DNA of 54,530 nt from RUG11788 sp964578175 (GTDB taxonomy: Bacteria; Bacillota_I; Bacilli_A; RF39; UBA660), in assembly GCA_964578175.1 (NCBI GenBank), contig CAZOBH010000006.1, forward strand, positions 1-54,530. The letters run 5' to 3'. The notes beneath the pieces are model-generated. The model did not search any database. It worked only from the letters and a program-made list of their open reading frames with translations, and was not told the origin of the DNA. Both the position numbers and the translations under genes were made by a program. Position 1 is the first letter of the stretch; each line of letters opens with the position of its first letter. Of the stretch, positions 1-8,587 are shown piece after piece.

Positions 1-619
1 TAGTAATATCACTAACTTCTACTTGGTAACCACCATTATTAGCTATTTCCTTAAATTTACTAGGAATATCTTTTACATAAGTCTTACTATTACCAATAAA
101 AACAACTTTCTTCTTTTCATTTTTATCTAGTGATATATTAGATTTCTTTGCTTTTTTTGATTCTTCTTCATTTTTCTTTCTAGCTTCTTCTCTTTTTTTA
201 GCTACTTCTTCTCGTTCTTTCTTTGCTTTTTCAAGTTCAGCTTTTTCTTTAGCGTCTATAGTGGCTTGTTCTTCTTCTTCTTTATTTTTTAATTCCTTTA
301 TATAACTAGGTGTAGCTTTTTCCATACATGTTTTATATGTTGTTGCGAATCCTATTCCAGCTGATGATAACATATTAAAAAATAATGACACTATTAATGG
401 AACGAAATATACTATACTAATTGCGACGATTCTTCCAGCGATTGTCTTTATTTGTTTCTTTGATTCAGCATCAGGACTTGTAACAATAGTAAATAACGTA
501 TAAGCATTCATTATTATAAAAATACTTGGTACCACAAACAAAATTATTAAAATTACTGTTTTAATAAATAATATTGTTGATAAAAAATTTGAATCTCCAC
601 ATACCGTTGATAAAAACAT
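1..619 (-). CDS. Membrane-anchored protein with SGNH-like head (3' end outside window)
   Basis: Reading from the ATG at 619 toward base 1 gives about 206 residues with no stop, so the C-terminus lies outside the window. Residues about 15-40 and 62-88 are two hydrophobic helices around a basic connector (KKQIKTIAGRIVAIS), the VirB2/TrbC pilin-like pattern. A long Lys/Glu-rich, probably helical, linker follows (residues about 110-165). A new domain then opens with VVFIGNSKTY, resembling block I of SGNH/GDSL esterases with the nucleophile Ser after GN. The layout matches the proteins at 38388 and 40083, but there is no cleavable signal peptide here. The RBS is GGTAGTGAT. It is divergent from a D-Ala-D-Ala dipeptidase gene, which suggests a cell-wall role. 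The SGNH call rests on a short motif and is tentative. Confidence 0.75.
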   Translation of the reverse strand, partial: MFLSTVCGDSNFLSTILFIKTVILIILFVVPSIFIIMNAYTLFTIVTSPDAESKKQIKTIAGRIVAISIVYFVPLIVSLFFNMLSSAGIGFATTYKTCMEKATPSYIKELKNKEEEEQATIDAKEKAELEKAKKEREEVAKKREEARKKNEEESKKAKKSNISLDKNEKKKVVFIGNSKTYVKDIPSKFKEIANNGGYQVEVSDIT

Positions 620-639
620 ATTATCACTACCTTTATTTA

Positions 640-645
640 ATTATA
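640..645 (-). promoter_or_regulatory. -10 box for the minus-strand SGNH-like gene
   Basis: TATAAT on the minus strand lies about 21 bases upstream of the ATG at 619, just before the ribosome binding site. No convincing -35 hexamer is visible, so this rests on one box. Confidence 0.4.
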
Positions 646-719
646 TAATAAGAAAATATTAAAAAAAATATTATTACATTTTTAAGTGTAAAGTTAATAA
701 GATAATAAATAAATTATGT

Positions 720-725
720 TATAAT
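720..725 (+). promoter_or_regulatory. -10 box of the dipeptidase gene
   Basis: A perfect TATAAT sits 37 bases before the ATG at 763. It overlaps the upstream in-frame ATG at 724, which argues against that ATG as start. The -35 is weak. Confidence 0.5.
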
Positions 726-762
726 GATGTCTATAGAGTTTAAAATACACGAGGAGAGATAT

Positions 763-1425
763 ATGTACGAAGAAATACCAGATATAGATATAAAAGAAGA
801 AAAATTAAAATATGAATTTATAGATTCATCATTAGTAGAAGTAACTGATATAGAATATGAACCATATTATTATAATTTAGGTTTAAAATATTCTAATAAT
901 AAGTGCTTTTTAAGAAAAGAAGTATATGATATGTTAAAAGAAGCAAGAAAATTATTGCCTGATGGATATGATTTTAAAATATTAGATGGGTATAGACCAA
1001 TTGAACTACAAGAAGAATTATATTATTACTACTACAATATTATAGTTAAAGAATTTAAATTGGATAATTTAAGTAAAGAAGAAAAAGATAAATTTATTAA
1101 TCAATATGTAGCTTTACCAAAGAAAAATAATATATATGCACCAGCTCATACAACTGGTGGAGCAGTTGATTTAGTTTTAACATATAAAGGTAAAACAATA
1201 GACTTTGGAGTTAAATTTGATGAGTTTACTGATAAAACTAAAACTAATTACTATGAGATAAATGATATATCAGATGAGATAAAGAATAATAGAAGAATAT
1301 TATATAATGTAATGACTAAAGTAGGTTTTACTAATCTTCCATCTGAGTGTTGGCATTATGATTATGGAAATATGAATTGGGCTTATTTAAAGAAAGAAAA
1401 AATAAAATATAAAGGAATTTTCTAG
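763..1425 (+). CDS. D-alanyl-D-alanine dipeptidase, VanX/DdpX-like (peptidase M15)
   Basis: A 220-residue zinc dipeptidase expected to split D-Ala-D-Ala. Family landmarks are visible: LDGYRP (substrate-binding Arg), PAHTTGGAVD (zinc His and Asp of HxxGxAxD) and ECWHYDYGN (catalytic Glu and third zinc His). There is no signal peptide, as expected for the cytoplasmic VanX/DdpX group. The start was moved to 763 because GAGGAG lies 7 bases before it, whereas the in-frame ATG at 724 overlaps the -10 box and lacks an RBS. It is followed after 8 bases by an unknown gene, so the two probably form an operon. No VanH/A or VanRS partner is present, so D-amino-acid or wall-fragment recycling is more likely than glycopeptide resistance. 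Confidence 0.88.
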   Translation: MYEEIPDIDIKEEKLKYEFIDSSLVEVTDIEYEPYYYNLGLKYSNNKCFLRKEVYDMLKEARKLLPDGYDFKILDGYRPIELQEELYYYYYNIIVKEFKLDNLSKEEKDKFINQYVALPKKNNIYAPAHTTGGAVDLVLTYKGKTIDFGVKFDEFTDKTKTNYYEINDISDEIKNNRRILYNVMTKVGFTNLPSECWHYDYGNMNWAYLKKEKIKYKGIF

Positions 1426-1433
1426 GAGGAAAT

Positions 1434-2228
1434 ATGATAATTAAAGGAGCAAATTTAGAAGATACTGAAGTAGAATTCAGTAATTTAGGTGATATCAACT
1501 ATTTTGATGATAAAAGACAAAATGATTTAGTTAGATATATACAAGATATCTACTATAGTTTAAGTGAACAAGTAGGGGATGTAAGTGAATTCCCAAGAGA
1601 AGGTAATAAAGTAGTAATTAATCCAGGTATGTTAAATCATAGATGTTCAGGGGACTTAGATTCATTAAGAAATATATCTAAATATGGAGTACTTGCTTCT
1701 GAATGGTTTGGAGTATTAGAAAGTGAAATGGAAGGAAGATTCTGTGTATTTATATCTCGTATGAAAGGAGATAATTATCCATATAAAGGAGATCTTGCAG
1801 AAGATGACAGAAGCAGATTAAATATTGGACAAAACATATTATTATTTTTTGATGAAAATAATCCTGTAATGCAACAATTATTACATTTAGATTATTTTGA
1901 ATATGAAAATATAAAAAATAATAATCCAGAATGTTTAAGTAATTATACTGATGAAGAAAGATTATTATTTGACCATTTAATAGAACCATTATCCCCAGCA
2001 GGGACTGATATGAGAAATAATTATAATTCAAAAACTAATTATTGGTCTGCAATACCAGGTGGTATTCCATCAAGATTAGTAAATGGATTATGTATAAAAA
2101 AGAATGATTATAGTGAAGAAGAATTAGAAGAATTAAGTAGTTTATTTCCAAACGCAACAATATTTAATAATAATTTAGAAATAGTACATGAAAGAAAAAA
2201 AGATAAAGAAGAGGGATTAAAAATATAA
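1434..2228 (+). CDS. Unknown protein, 264 aa, cotranscribed with the dipeptidase
   Basis: Soluble, acidic, with no signal peptide or membrane helix. It starts 8 bases after the dipeptidase stop with an AGGAGG site, and a terminator overlaps its end. The middle part has NHRCSGDLDSLRNISKYGV and later GGIPSRLVNGLCI. A His followed by a run ending I-x-x-x-G-V/L vaguely recalls ADP-ribosyltransferase-fold proteins (Tpt1/DarT types), but I see no full set of catalytic residues and make no functional call. Codon use is like its neighbours. The charged last 15 residues (ERKKDKEEGLKI) look disordered. Confidence 0.8.
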   Translation: MIIKGANLEDTEVEFSNLGDINYFDDKRQNDLVRYIQDIYYSLSEQVGDVSEFPREGNKVVINPGMLNHRCSGDLDSLRNISKYGVLASEWFGVLESEMEGRFCVFISRMKGDNYPYKGDLAEDDRSRLNIGQNILLFFDENNPVMQQLLHLDYFEYENIKNNNPECLSNYTDEERLLFDHLIEPLSPAGTDMRNNYNSKTNYWSAIPGGIPSRLVNGLCIKKNDYSEEELEELSSLFPNATIFNNNLEIVHERKKDKEEGLKI

Positions 2229-2237
2229 TCTCTTTTT
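2210..2237 (+). terminator. Intrinsic terminator of the dipeptidase operon
   Basis: AGAGGGATTA (2210-2219) pairs with TAATCTCTTT (2226-2235), including two G-U pairs, and runs into a T tract. It overlaps the stop codon of the upstream gene. Confidence 0.7.
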
Positions 2238-2246
2238 CATTGGGGT

Positions 2247-2275
2247 TTTACAAAATTGTTTATATTTGTTATAGT
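2247..2275 (+). promoter_or_regulatory. Promoter of the three-domain teichoic acid gene
   Basis: TTTACA (2247-2252), a 17-base spacer, then TATAGT (2270-2275). It lies about 40 bases upstream of the ATG at 2316. Confidence 0.65.
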
Positions 2276-2315
2276 TTTAGTAGTGCAATAGTGATTAAAA
2301 CAAGGAGGAATATAT

Positions 2316-5300
2316 ATGAAAGAATCAATATACAAGAAAACAATGGTTTTAATACCTTCAGCTTTTAATAGTAAAGCAATGGGTGATATAGAAAATTTTA
2401 TTATTTTTTATAAAGATATCTTTGATTTATATATTATATGGGATAAAAAGAGTGAAATTATAAATGGAGTAAAATATATATCAAAATTTGATTCAAAAGC
2501 ACAATATTTAATAACAACTGCAGATTACATTATTGATGCCGGTACTATTAATGGAACAACTAAGATTAATAATAACCAAACAAGAATTAGCGTCTGGCAT
2601 GGTACTCCTTATAAAAAAATGTTTGTGGATTTAGATCCTACTAATATAAGCGAAGCTTTAAAATATGATTACGGTGTTGATTTAATGATTTCTCCTTCAA
2701 AATTTTATACAGAAGAGTTTCTAAGAAAATCAATGTTATATGACGGAAAAATTTTAGAAACTGCAATTTCACGAACAGATAGTTTGTATATTACAGATGA
2801 AGAGAAGAGATTGTTAAAAAAATCATTTCATATTGATGAAAATAAGAAAATTTTATTATATGCACCAACATATAGGAATCCTGGAAAAGTAAGACTACAT
2901 TTTGATGCTGGTAAATTAAAAAAATCACTAGAAAAAGATGGTAGTGAATGGGTAATTGTAACAAAACTACATTATCTAAATAAATTAATAAATAAGAGAG
3001 ACGTTATAGATTGTACATCATATCCAAATATAAATAATCTTTTAGCTATATCGGATGTTGTAGTAACAGATTATTCTAGTTTATTTATAGACTATTCTAT
3101 CTTAGATAAACCGGTTATTTTTTATCAATATGATAAAAAAGATTATGATAGTGATAGAGGATTTATGTTCTCGTTAGAAAAATACGTTGATAAAAAGTAT
3201 ATTATAGAAAATGAAAATGAATTATATGAATTAGCATCAAAAATAGAAAAAAAGCCTAATTTAAAAAAAGTAAGAAGTGAGTTTTATCCTTATCAAAAAG
3301 AGAATTCTACAAAAGATTTGGTAAAAAAACTTGACTTAAATGCTGATTCTAGAAAAACAAAAGAGATTATTTTTCTTATAAATGAAGTAAATCAATTAGG
3401 CGGGGTAAATAATTTTGTTATGAATTTTTCTAGGTATTTCAAGAAAAATTATAATTCCAAAATTATAATTGTCGGAATCAAGGAATTTAATAAAAATAAT
3501 AATGAAAATTATATTTTAGATGAAGATAATTTAGTTGATATTAAAGTTTCCTATGAAAATCATCCAAAATTAGTTAAATCCATTTTAGAAAATACAGATG
3601 GTTATATAATAACATGTCAGTTTTCAGCACAAAAAAAATTCCAATCTTTCCTAAAAAATAAAAATGTATTTTTAATGTTCCATGGTAATGGATATGATTT
3701 TGTTAATAGAAATTATTATACGTGGCATTTAGATGCTATAAATAAGAAAAAATTATATAATTACAAGAAATTTTTATTATTAACTGAAGATTATTGTAAT
3801 GCTATTAAAGAAGCGGTTATCCCACAACTAAAAGATAGAATTGGGTATATAGAAAATTCTTATGATTTTAATAATAGAAAAAATTATTATAAGAAATCGA
3901 ATGAATTTGCAGTATTGTCTAGACTTGATGATGACAAGAATATTTTTGATATTATAAAAATATTTTCAAATAAAAATTTAGATGAAAATTTTAAAGTTCA
4001 TGTTTATGGTGATGGAAAATTAAAAGAAAAATTTATTGAGGAAATCAAAAGTAATAAATTAGAAAAAAAGGTAATAGTTCATGGATATGTAGAAGATAAA
4101 AATCAAATGTATAAAGATAAACAAGGACTAATAATGACAACTTTGAGTGAAGGCTTTGGCCTTATAATACTTGAAGCAGCTAGTTATGGAATACCTACTT
4201 ATATTTATGAGTCTGCAGTTGCAGTTAGAGAATTTAAAAAATCTAATGTAATAAATGTAGTTGAAACATCTAATATTGAGGATTATGTAAACAAACTTAA
4301 TAATCCTAAAAAGTTTAGAAAAGAAGATTTTGATAATATCGTATCAATGTTTTCAAATGAGAAGATTTTTGATAGATGGATTGATTTATTTAGTGAAATT
4401 GAAAATGAAAATTGTGTAAACCCTCATTTAAAACAAGTAATTAAAAAAAATATAAAGTCCTTTATTTCAAATATAAAAACAAGCCTAAAAACAAACATTA
4501 AAAAAATATTAAATAAAGACACGAAACAAAAAGATAGAAAGAATAGAATAAAAACATATTTAAAATATATTTATGATAGATATAAATACTATATATTTAA
4601 ACTAAAACGTTTAACAATTAATCGTTATAAAGAACCATTAGTATCTATAATTGTTCCATTTTATAATTGTAATGATACAATAGAAGCTTTGTTAAAATCT
4701 ATAAAAAAATCTGGATATAAAAATTATGAAGTCATAGTTATTAATGATGGTTCATCTGATGATCCAAGAGATATTATAAAAAAATATAAAAAAGTAAGAT
4801 ATTATTATAAGAAAAACGAGGGAGTAGGGTTAGCGAGAAATTATGGATTAGAAAAAATGAAAGGAAAATATTTTTGCTTTTTTGATGCAGATGACACTAT
4901 GTATAAGGGGGCTTTAAATTATTTAGTAGATTATGCAATAAAGAATAATTTACCATTAGTTGCTGGTCAAACTCAAAGAATTATATTGAGTACAAAAAAA
5001 AGATCTTATTGGTTTAGAAAAATTTACAAAAAAAATTATGTTAATAAAATGAGTGATAGAACTTTGCTATTAGATGATTCATTATCAACGAATAAATTAT
5101 ATGAAACTTCGGCTTATAAAAAGAGTGGAATAAAATTTGATTCTGGTTTATATGAAGATAAATTATTTAGTTTTGAATTATATTCATATTATGATAAAAT
5201 CGGAATTATTAATAATATAGTTTATAATTGGTTGGTTTATGGTAATAATTCAAGTATTACAACAATTGCATCATTTGATAATATAAAAGAAAGAATAAAG

Positions 5301-5606
5301 CGAATAGAACAAATATATAATATGTGCGATAATAACTTTAAAAGAGGATATGTAAATTTATTTGTTAAACATGACTTATCAGTATTTATAAATGATTATA
5401 ATAGATATTCTAATAATGATAAGAAAAAAATATTTGACATGTATAGGGAATTTTTTATAAAAACTAAGAAATATATTTATTTCAATAATATTTTAAATGT
5501 TCAAAAAAGGGTTTTATTCCAACTTTTATTAAAAAATGATTTCTCTAGATTTGATTTACTTTCAACATATCTTTCTACTGCATTTCAAAAGAAAAAGTAT
5601 AATTAG
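2316..5606 (+). CDS. Three-domain teichoic acid transferase: TagF-like + GT4 + GT2
   Basis: 1096 residues carrying three transferase domains. Residues about 1-335 are a CDP-glycerol glycerophosphotransferase domain: SVWHGTPYKKM near 91 and TDYSSLFIDYS near 250 are its typical CDP-polyol-binding motifs. Residues about 345-690 are a GT-B family 4 glycosyltransferase, with a GGVNNF glycine loop and EGFGLIILEAAS near 611 (the EX7E region). A basic, Lys-rich stretch (about 700-765) separates it from a GT-A family 2 domain from 772: VSIIVPFYNC, INDGSSDD and FFDADD (DXD). There is no signal peptide, so it should act at the inner membrane face. It probably adds polyol phosphate and sugars to a wall polymer. 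Single TagF proteins are usually much shorter. It has its own promoter and a terminator follows. Confidence 0.88.
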   Translation: MKESIYKKTMVLIPSAFNSKAMGDIENFIIFYKDIFDLYIIWDKKSEIINGVKYISKFDSKAQYLITTADYIIDAGTINGTTKINNNQTRISVWHGTPYKKMFVDLDPTNISEALKYDYGVDLMISPSKFYTEEFLRKSMLYDGKILETAISRTDSLYITDEEKRLLKKSFHIDENKKILLYAPTYRNPGKVRLHFDAGKLKKSLEKDGSEWVIVTKLHYLNKLINKRDVIDCTSYPNINNLLAISDVVVTDYSSLFIDYSILDKPVIFYQYDKKDYDSDRGFMFSLEKYVDKKYIIENENELYELASKIEKKPNLKKVRSEFYPYQKENSTKDLVKKLDLNADSRKTKEIIFLINEVNQLGGVNNFVMNFSRYFKKNYNSKIIIVGIKEFNKNNNENYILDEDNLVDIKVSYENHPKLVKSILENTDGYIITCQFSAQKKFQSFLKNKNVFLMFHGNGYDFVNRNYYTWHLDAINKKKLYNYKKFLLLTEDYCNAIKEAVIPQLKDRIGYIENSYDFNNRKNYYKKSNEFAVLSRLDDDKNIFDIIKIFSNKNLDENFKVHVYGDGKLKEKFIEEIKSNKLEKKVIVHGYVEDKNQMYKDKQGLIMTTLSEGFGLIILEAASYGIPTYIYESAVAVREFKKSNVINVVETSNIEDYVNKLNNPKKFRKEDFDNIVSMFSNEKIFDRWIDLFSEIENENCVNPHLKQVIKKNIKSFISNIKTSLKTNIKKILNKDTKQKDRKNRIKTYLKYIYDRYKYYIFKLKRLTINRYKEPLVSIIVPFYNCNDTIEALLKSIKKSGYKNYEVIVINDGSSDDPRDIIKKYKKVRYYYKKNEGVGLARNYGLEKMKGKYFCFFDADDTMYKGALNYLVDYAIKNNLPLVAGQTQRIILSTKKRSYWFRKIYKKNYVNKMSDRTLLLDDSLSTNKLYETSAYKKSGIKFDSGLYEDKLFSFELYSYYDKIGIINNIVYNWLVYGNNSSITTIASFDNIKERIKRIEQIYNMCDNNFKRGYVNLFVKHDLSVFINDYNRYSNNDKKKIFDMYREFFIKTKKYIYFNNILNVQKRVLFQLLLKNDFSRFDLLSTYLSTAFQKKKYN

Positions 5607-5652
5607 ATTAGTTATATATGAGAAAACATCAAAAATAAACAAAAATAATATA

Positions 5653-5676
5653 AAGATTGAACTATCAATCTTTTTT
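5653..5676 (+). terminator. Intrinsic terminator
   Basis: AAGATTGA (5653-5660) pairs with TCAATCTT (5665-5672) around an ACTA loop, followed by a T run. It overlaps the -35 box of the next promoter. Confidence 0.8.
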
Positions 5677-5686
5677 ATTATATAAT
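5657..5686 (+). promoter_or_regulatory. Promoter of the TagB/TagF-like gene
   Basis: TTGAAC (5657-5662), 18 bases, then TATAAT (5681-5686), upstream of the start at 5707. The -35 is embedded in the preceding terminator hairpin. Confidence 0.6.
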
Positions 5687-5706
5687 GTTTATAGGATGTG
5701 AAAGAA

Positions 5707-6831
5707 ATGGTATTTTTATTAACAATATATAAATACATTTTAAAATTTGTTTATTTCTTTTTAAAGTTATTACCAACTAGAAAAAAACAAATATTATTTC
5801 TTAGTAGACAAACTAATGAACCATCACTTGATTTTAAATATTTAATTGATGATATTCATAAAAGATATCCTGATTATAAAGTTATTGTTAAAACCAAAAG
5901 GTTAGAAAAAAATAATCCAATTCAAATAATTAGTTATTTATTTCATCCTTTTGCTCAAATGTATTATTTAGCTACTTCAAGTGTATGTGTTATTGATACT
6001 TTTATTATCCCAGTATCCTGCTTAAAACATAAAAAAAGTCTTAGAATTATTCAAATTTGGCATTCTTTGGCAGCTATTAAAAAGTTTGGATATCAAACAT
6101 TAAATACTGATAAAGATAAAAAAATAGCTAAAGTTATGTGTATGCATAAGAATTATGACGCAATTGTATCTGGATCAGATGAAATGACTAAACACTTTTC
6201 TAAAGCATTTAATTATCCAGAATCTAAATTTATTACTTGTGGTCTTCCTAGAATTGATTATTTGCTAGATACTGAAAAAGATAATAAGAAAAAAGTATAT
6301 AAAGAATATCCAGAACTTAAAAACAAAAAAATAGTTTTATATGTTCCTACTTTTAGAACTTATGATGAATATAAATTTGATGAAATTATAGATACTTATA
6401 AAGATTCTGATTATACTTTAATTATAAAAAAACATGAAAGATCTAAAGTAGATATAGATGAAAAGTATACTTATCCTAAAGTATCATCACTTGAATTATT
6501 GTCAGTTGCTGATTATGTAATAACTGATTATTCCGCAATAGCAGTTGAAGCATCAATTTTAAATAAACCATTATATTTATATATTTATGATTTGGATTTA
6601 TATAATAAATATGAAGGAGTAAATATTGATCTATATAAAGAATTACCTGGATATGTTTTTGATGATATTAAAGATATAAAAAAATCTATGGATAAAAATA
6701 ATTACGATATGAAGAAACTTGATAAATATAGAAAGAAATATGTTACTAATATAGATGGAACTTCAACTAAGAAACTTGTTGATTATATCATTGGAGGAAA
6801 ATATGAGTATAAAGAAAAAAATAAAAAGTAA
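5707..6831 (+). CDS. CDP-glycerol:polyol-phosphate glycerophosphotransferase, TagB/TagF family
   Basis: 374 residues of the Glyphos_transf family. IQIWHSLAAIKKFG near residue 114 and ITDYSAIAVEAS near 271 are the two conserved active-site regions. The first carries WHSLAAIKK rather than the WHGTPLKK of polymerases, closer to the TagB/TarB-type primases or ribitol enzymes. An N-terminal amphipathic or membrane-associating stretch (residues about 5-20, followed by TRKKQ) fits a membrane-peripheral enzyme. I prefer the ATG at 5707 over the GTG at 5698, because AGGA lies only two bases before the GTG but about 10 before the ATG. It overlaps the next gene by 29 bases, so the two are translationally linked. 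Confidence 0.85.
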   Translation: MVFLLTIYKYILKFVYFFLKLLPTRKKQILFLSRQTNEPSLDFKYLIDDIHKRYPDYKVIVKTKRLEKNNPIQIISYLFHPFAQMYYLATSSVCVIDTFIIPVSCLKHKKSLRIIQIWHSLAAIKKFGYQTLNTDKDKKIAKVMCMHKNYDAIVSGSDEMTKHFSKAFNYPESKFITCGLPRIDYLLDTEKDNKKKVYKEYPELKNKKIVLYVPTFRTYDEYKFDEIIDTYKDSDYTLIIKKHERSKVDIDEKYTYPKVSSLELLSVADYVITDYSAIAVEASILNKPLYLYIYDLDLYNKYEGVNIDLYKELPGYVFDDIKDIKKSMDKNNYDMKKLDKYRKKYVTNIDGTSTKKLVDYIIGGKYEYKEKNKK

Positions 6832-8053
6832 AATAGTAGATATGACTAAGAAAAACGAAACTTTTAGAAAAGTAGTTAGAAAAGGAATATATGAAAAAAA
6901 TAGAGTTAAATATTTAAAATATAAGAATAAACCTATCGATGAAAAAAGAGTTTTATTTGAATCATTTATGGGAAGAAAATATGTAGATAGTCCTAAAGCT
7001 ATATATGAATATATGTTAAATAGTGAAGAGTATAAAGATTATAAATTCGTATGGTTCTTTAAAAATCCTGAAGAACATAAAAATGTTGCTGATAATCCTA
7101 GAACTAAAGTATATAAATATGGATCAGCTGATTATTATAGATTATATGCTACTAGTAAATATTGGATTACTAATAGTAGAGTACCAGATACTATTAGTAA
7201 AAGAAAAGGACAAGTCTATGTACAATGTTGGCATGGAACTCCTCTTAAGAAACTTGGATTTGATATAGAAGTTAAGGGAGGAAATGCAATGAACTCTCTT
7301 AAAGATATTAGATATAAATATGAAGTAGATTCAAAAAAATATACTTATATGGTTTCTCCATCTAGATTTTGTACAGAAAAGTATATATCTGCATTTAACT
7401 TAAAAGCAGTTGGTAAAGAAGACATTGTTATTGAACAAGGATATCCAAGAAATGACTTTTTAATTAATTATACCGAAAAAGATGTTAAAGATATTAAAAA
7501 GAAACTTAAATTACCAAAAGATAAAAAGATAATATTATATGCTCCAACTTGGAGAGATAATCAACATACATCAGGTGTTGGATATACTTATAAAACAGAA
7601 GTGGATTTTGATAAATTAAGAGAAAAACTAGAAGATGAATATATAATATTATTTAGAGCTCATTATTTTGTTGCTAATAGTTTTGATTTTGAAAAATATA
7701 AAGGATTTATCTATAACGTAAGTGATTACGATGATATTAATCATTTATATGTAATTAGTGATATATTAATAACAGATTATTCATCTGTATTCTTTGATTA
7801 TAGTATTTTAAAAAGACCAATATTATTCTATATGTATGATTTAGATGAATATCAACATAATCTTAGAGATTTCTATTTTGGACTTGATGAATTACCTGGA
7901 CCAATTGTTGAAAAAGAAGATGAATTAATTAAAGAAATTGAAAAAACTAAGAAATTTAAGTATGATAATAAATATAAAAAGTTTAATGAAAAGTTTACAT
8001 ATCTTGATGATGGAAAAGCATCTGAAAGGGTCGTTAAGGAAATATTTAAATAG
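6803..8053 (+). CDS. CDP-glycerol glycerophosphotransferase, TagF/TarL-like
   Basis: 416 residues. QCWHGTPLKKLGFD near residue 139 and ITDYSSVFFDYS near 325 are the canonical teichoic acid polymerase motifs, and LYAPTWRD near 250 is also conserved. The start at 6803 has GGAGG 7 bases upstream; the longer in-frame ATG at 6755 has none and lies inside the previous gene. It is followed after 9 bases by the CDP-glycerol synthase gene, so substrate supply and polymerisation are co-expressed. Both transferases here probably act in series on the same membrane-linked chain, one priming and one extending. Confidence 0.88.
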   Translation: MSIKKKIKSKIVDMTKKNETFRKVVRKGIYEKNRVKYLKYKNKPIDEKRVLFESFMGRKYVDSPKAIYEYMLNSEEYKDYKFVWFFKNPEEHKNVADNPRTKVYKYGSADYYRLYATSKYWITNSRVPDTISKRKGQVYVQCWHGTPLKKLGFDIEVKGGNAMNSLKDIRYKYEVDSKKYTYMVSPSRFCTEKYISAFNLKAVGKEDIVIEQGYPRNDFLINYTEKDVKDIKKKLKLPKDKKIILYAPTWRDNQHTSGVGYTYKTEVDFDKLREKLEDEYIILFRAHYFVANSFDFEKYKGFIYNVSDYDDINHLYVISDILITDYSSVFFDYSILKRPILFYMYDLDEYQHNLRDFYFGLDELPGPIVEKEDELIKEIEKTKKFKYDNKYKKFNEKFTYLDDGKASERVVKEIFK

Positions 8054-8062
8054 GAGGTTTTT

Positions 8063-8566
8063 ATGAAAAGAATATTAACTTATGGAACTTATGATTTATT
8101 ACATTATGGTCATATTAGACTACTTAAAAGAGCTAAAGAAATGGGAGATTATTTAATAGTTGCTATTTCAACTGATGAATTTAATGCTATTAAAGGAAAG
8201 AAAGCGTATCATTCATATGAAACTAGAAAGAAAATGTTAGAAGCAATTAGATATGTTGATCTTGTTATTCCAGAAGAGACTTGGGAACAAAAAAGAGATG
8301 ATGTAATTAATTACAAAGTTGATTGTGTGGTTATGGGAAGTGACTGGGAAGGTAGTGAAAAATTTGAATGTCTAAGAGATTTATGTGATGTTCAATACTT
8401 ACCAAGAACAAAAGGTATATCTACATCTAAAATTAAAAAAGATTTAGGTTTAATGGAACCAAATAATAATCCAAAAGATAATGAATATCCTGAACCAACA
8501 GATGAAAAAGTAGAAACATATACTGGTGGTAGACAAAAAAAGTTAGGGGCTAGAAAAGGAAAGTAA
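8063..8566 (+). CDS. tagD: Glycerol-3-phosphate cytidylyltransferase (TagD/TarD)
   Basis: Makes CDP-glycerol from CTP and glycerol-3-phosphate, the donor for the TagF-type enzymes upstream. The nucleotidyltransferase signature HYGH is at residues 14-17 and RTKGISTS begins near 114. At 167 residues it is about 35 longer than the roughly 130-residue Bacillus enzyme. The extra C-terminal tail is charged and low in complexity (PNNNPKDNEYPEPTDEK) and looks disordered. It has an AGGAGG site and sits 9 bases after the polymerase gene. A terminator overlaps its last codons, closing the operon. Confidence 0.93.
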   Translation: MKRILTYGTYDLLHYGHIRLLKRAKEMGDYLIVAISTDEFNAIKGKKAYHSYETRKKMLEAIRYVDLVIPEETWEQKRDDVINYKVDCVVMGSDWEGSEKFECLRDLCDVQYLPRTKGISTSKIKKDLGLMEPNNNPKDNEYPEPTDEKVETYTGGRQKKLGARKGK

Positions 8567-8577
8567 TTTTCCTTTTT
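8554..8577 (+). terminator. Terminator overlapping the tagD stop codon
   Basis: AAAAGGAAA (8554-8562) pairs with TTTCCTTTT (8568-8576), with a loop containing the TAA stop. The T tract is short, so read-through into the acyltransferase gene is possible. Confidence 0.6.
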
Positions 8578-8587
8578 AATTTATATA

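Noticed and set aside
724..762. Upstream ATG of the dipeptidase gene
   Set aside because: It overlaps the TATAAT box and has no ribosome binding site; the ATG at 763 has GAGGAG at proper spacing.
763..1425. VanX-like gene as evidence of vancomycin resistance
   Set aside because: No VanH, VanA/B ligase or VanRS partner is visible; VanX/DdpX homologues also serve D-Ala-D-Ala recycling.
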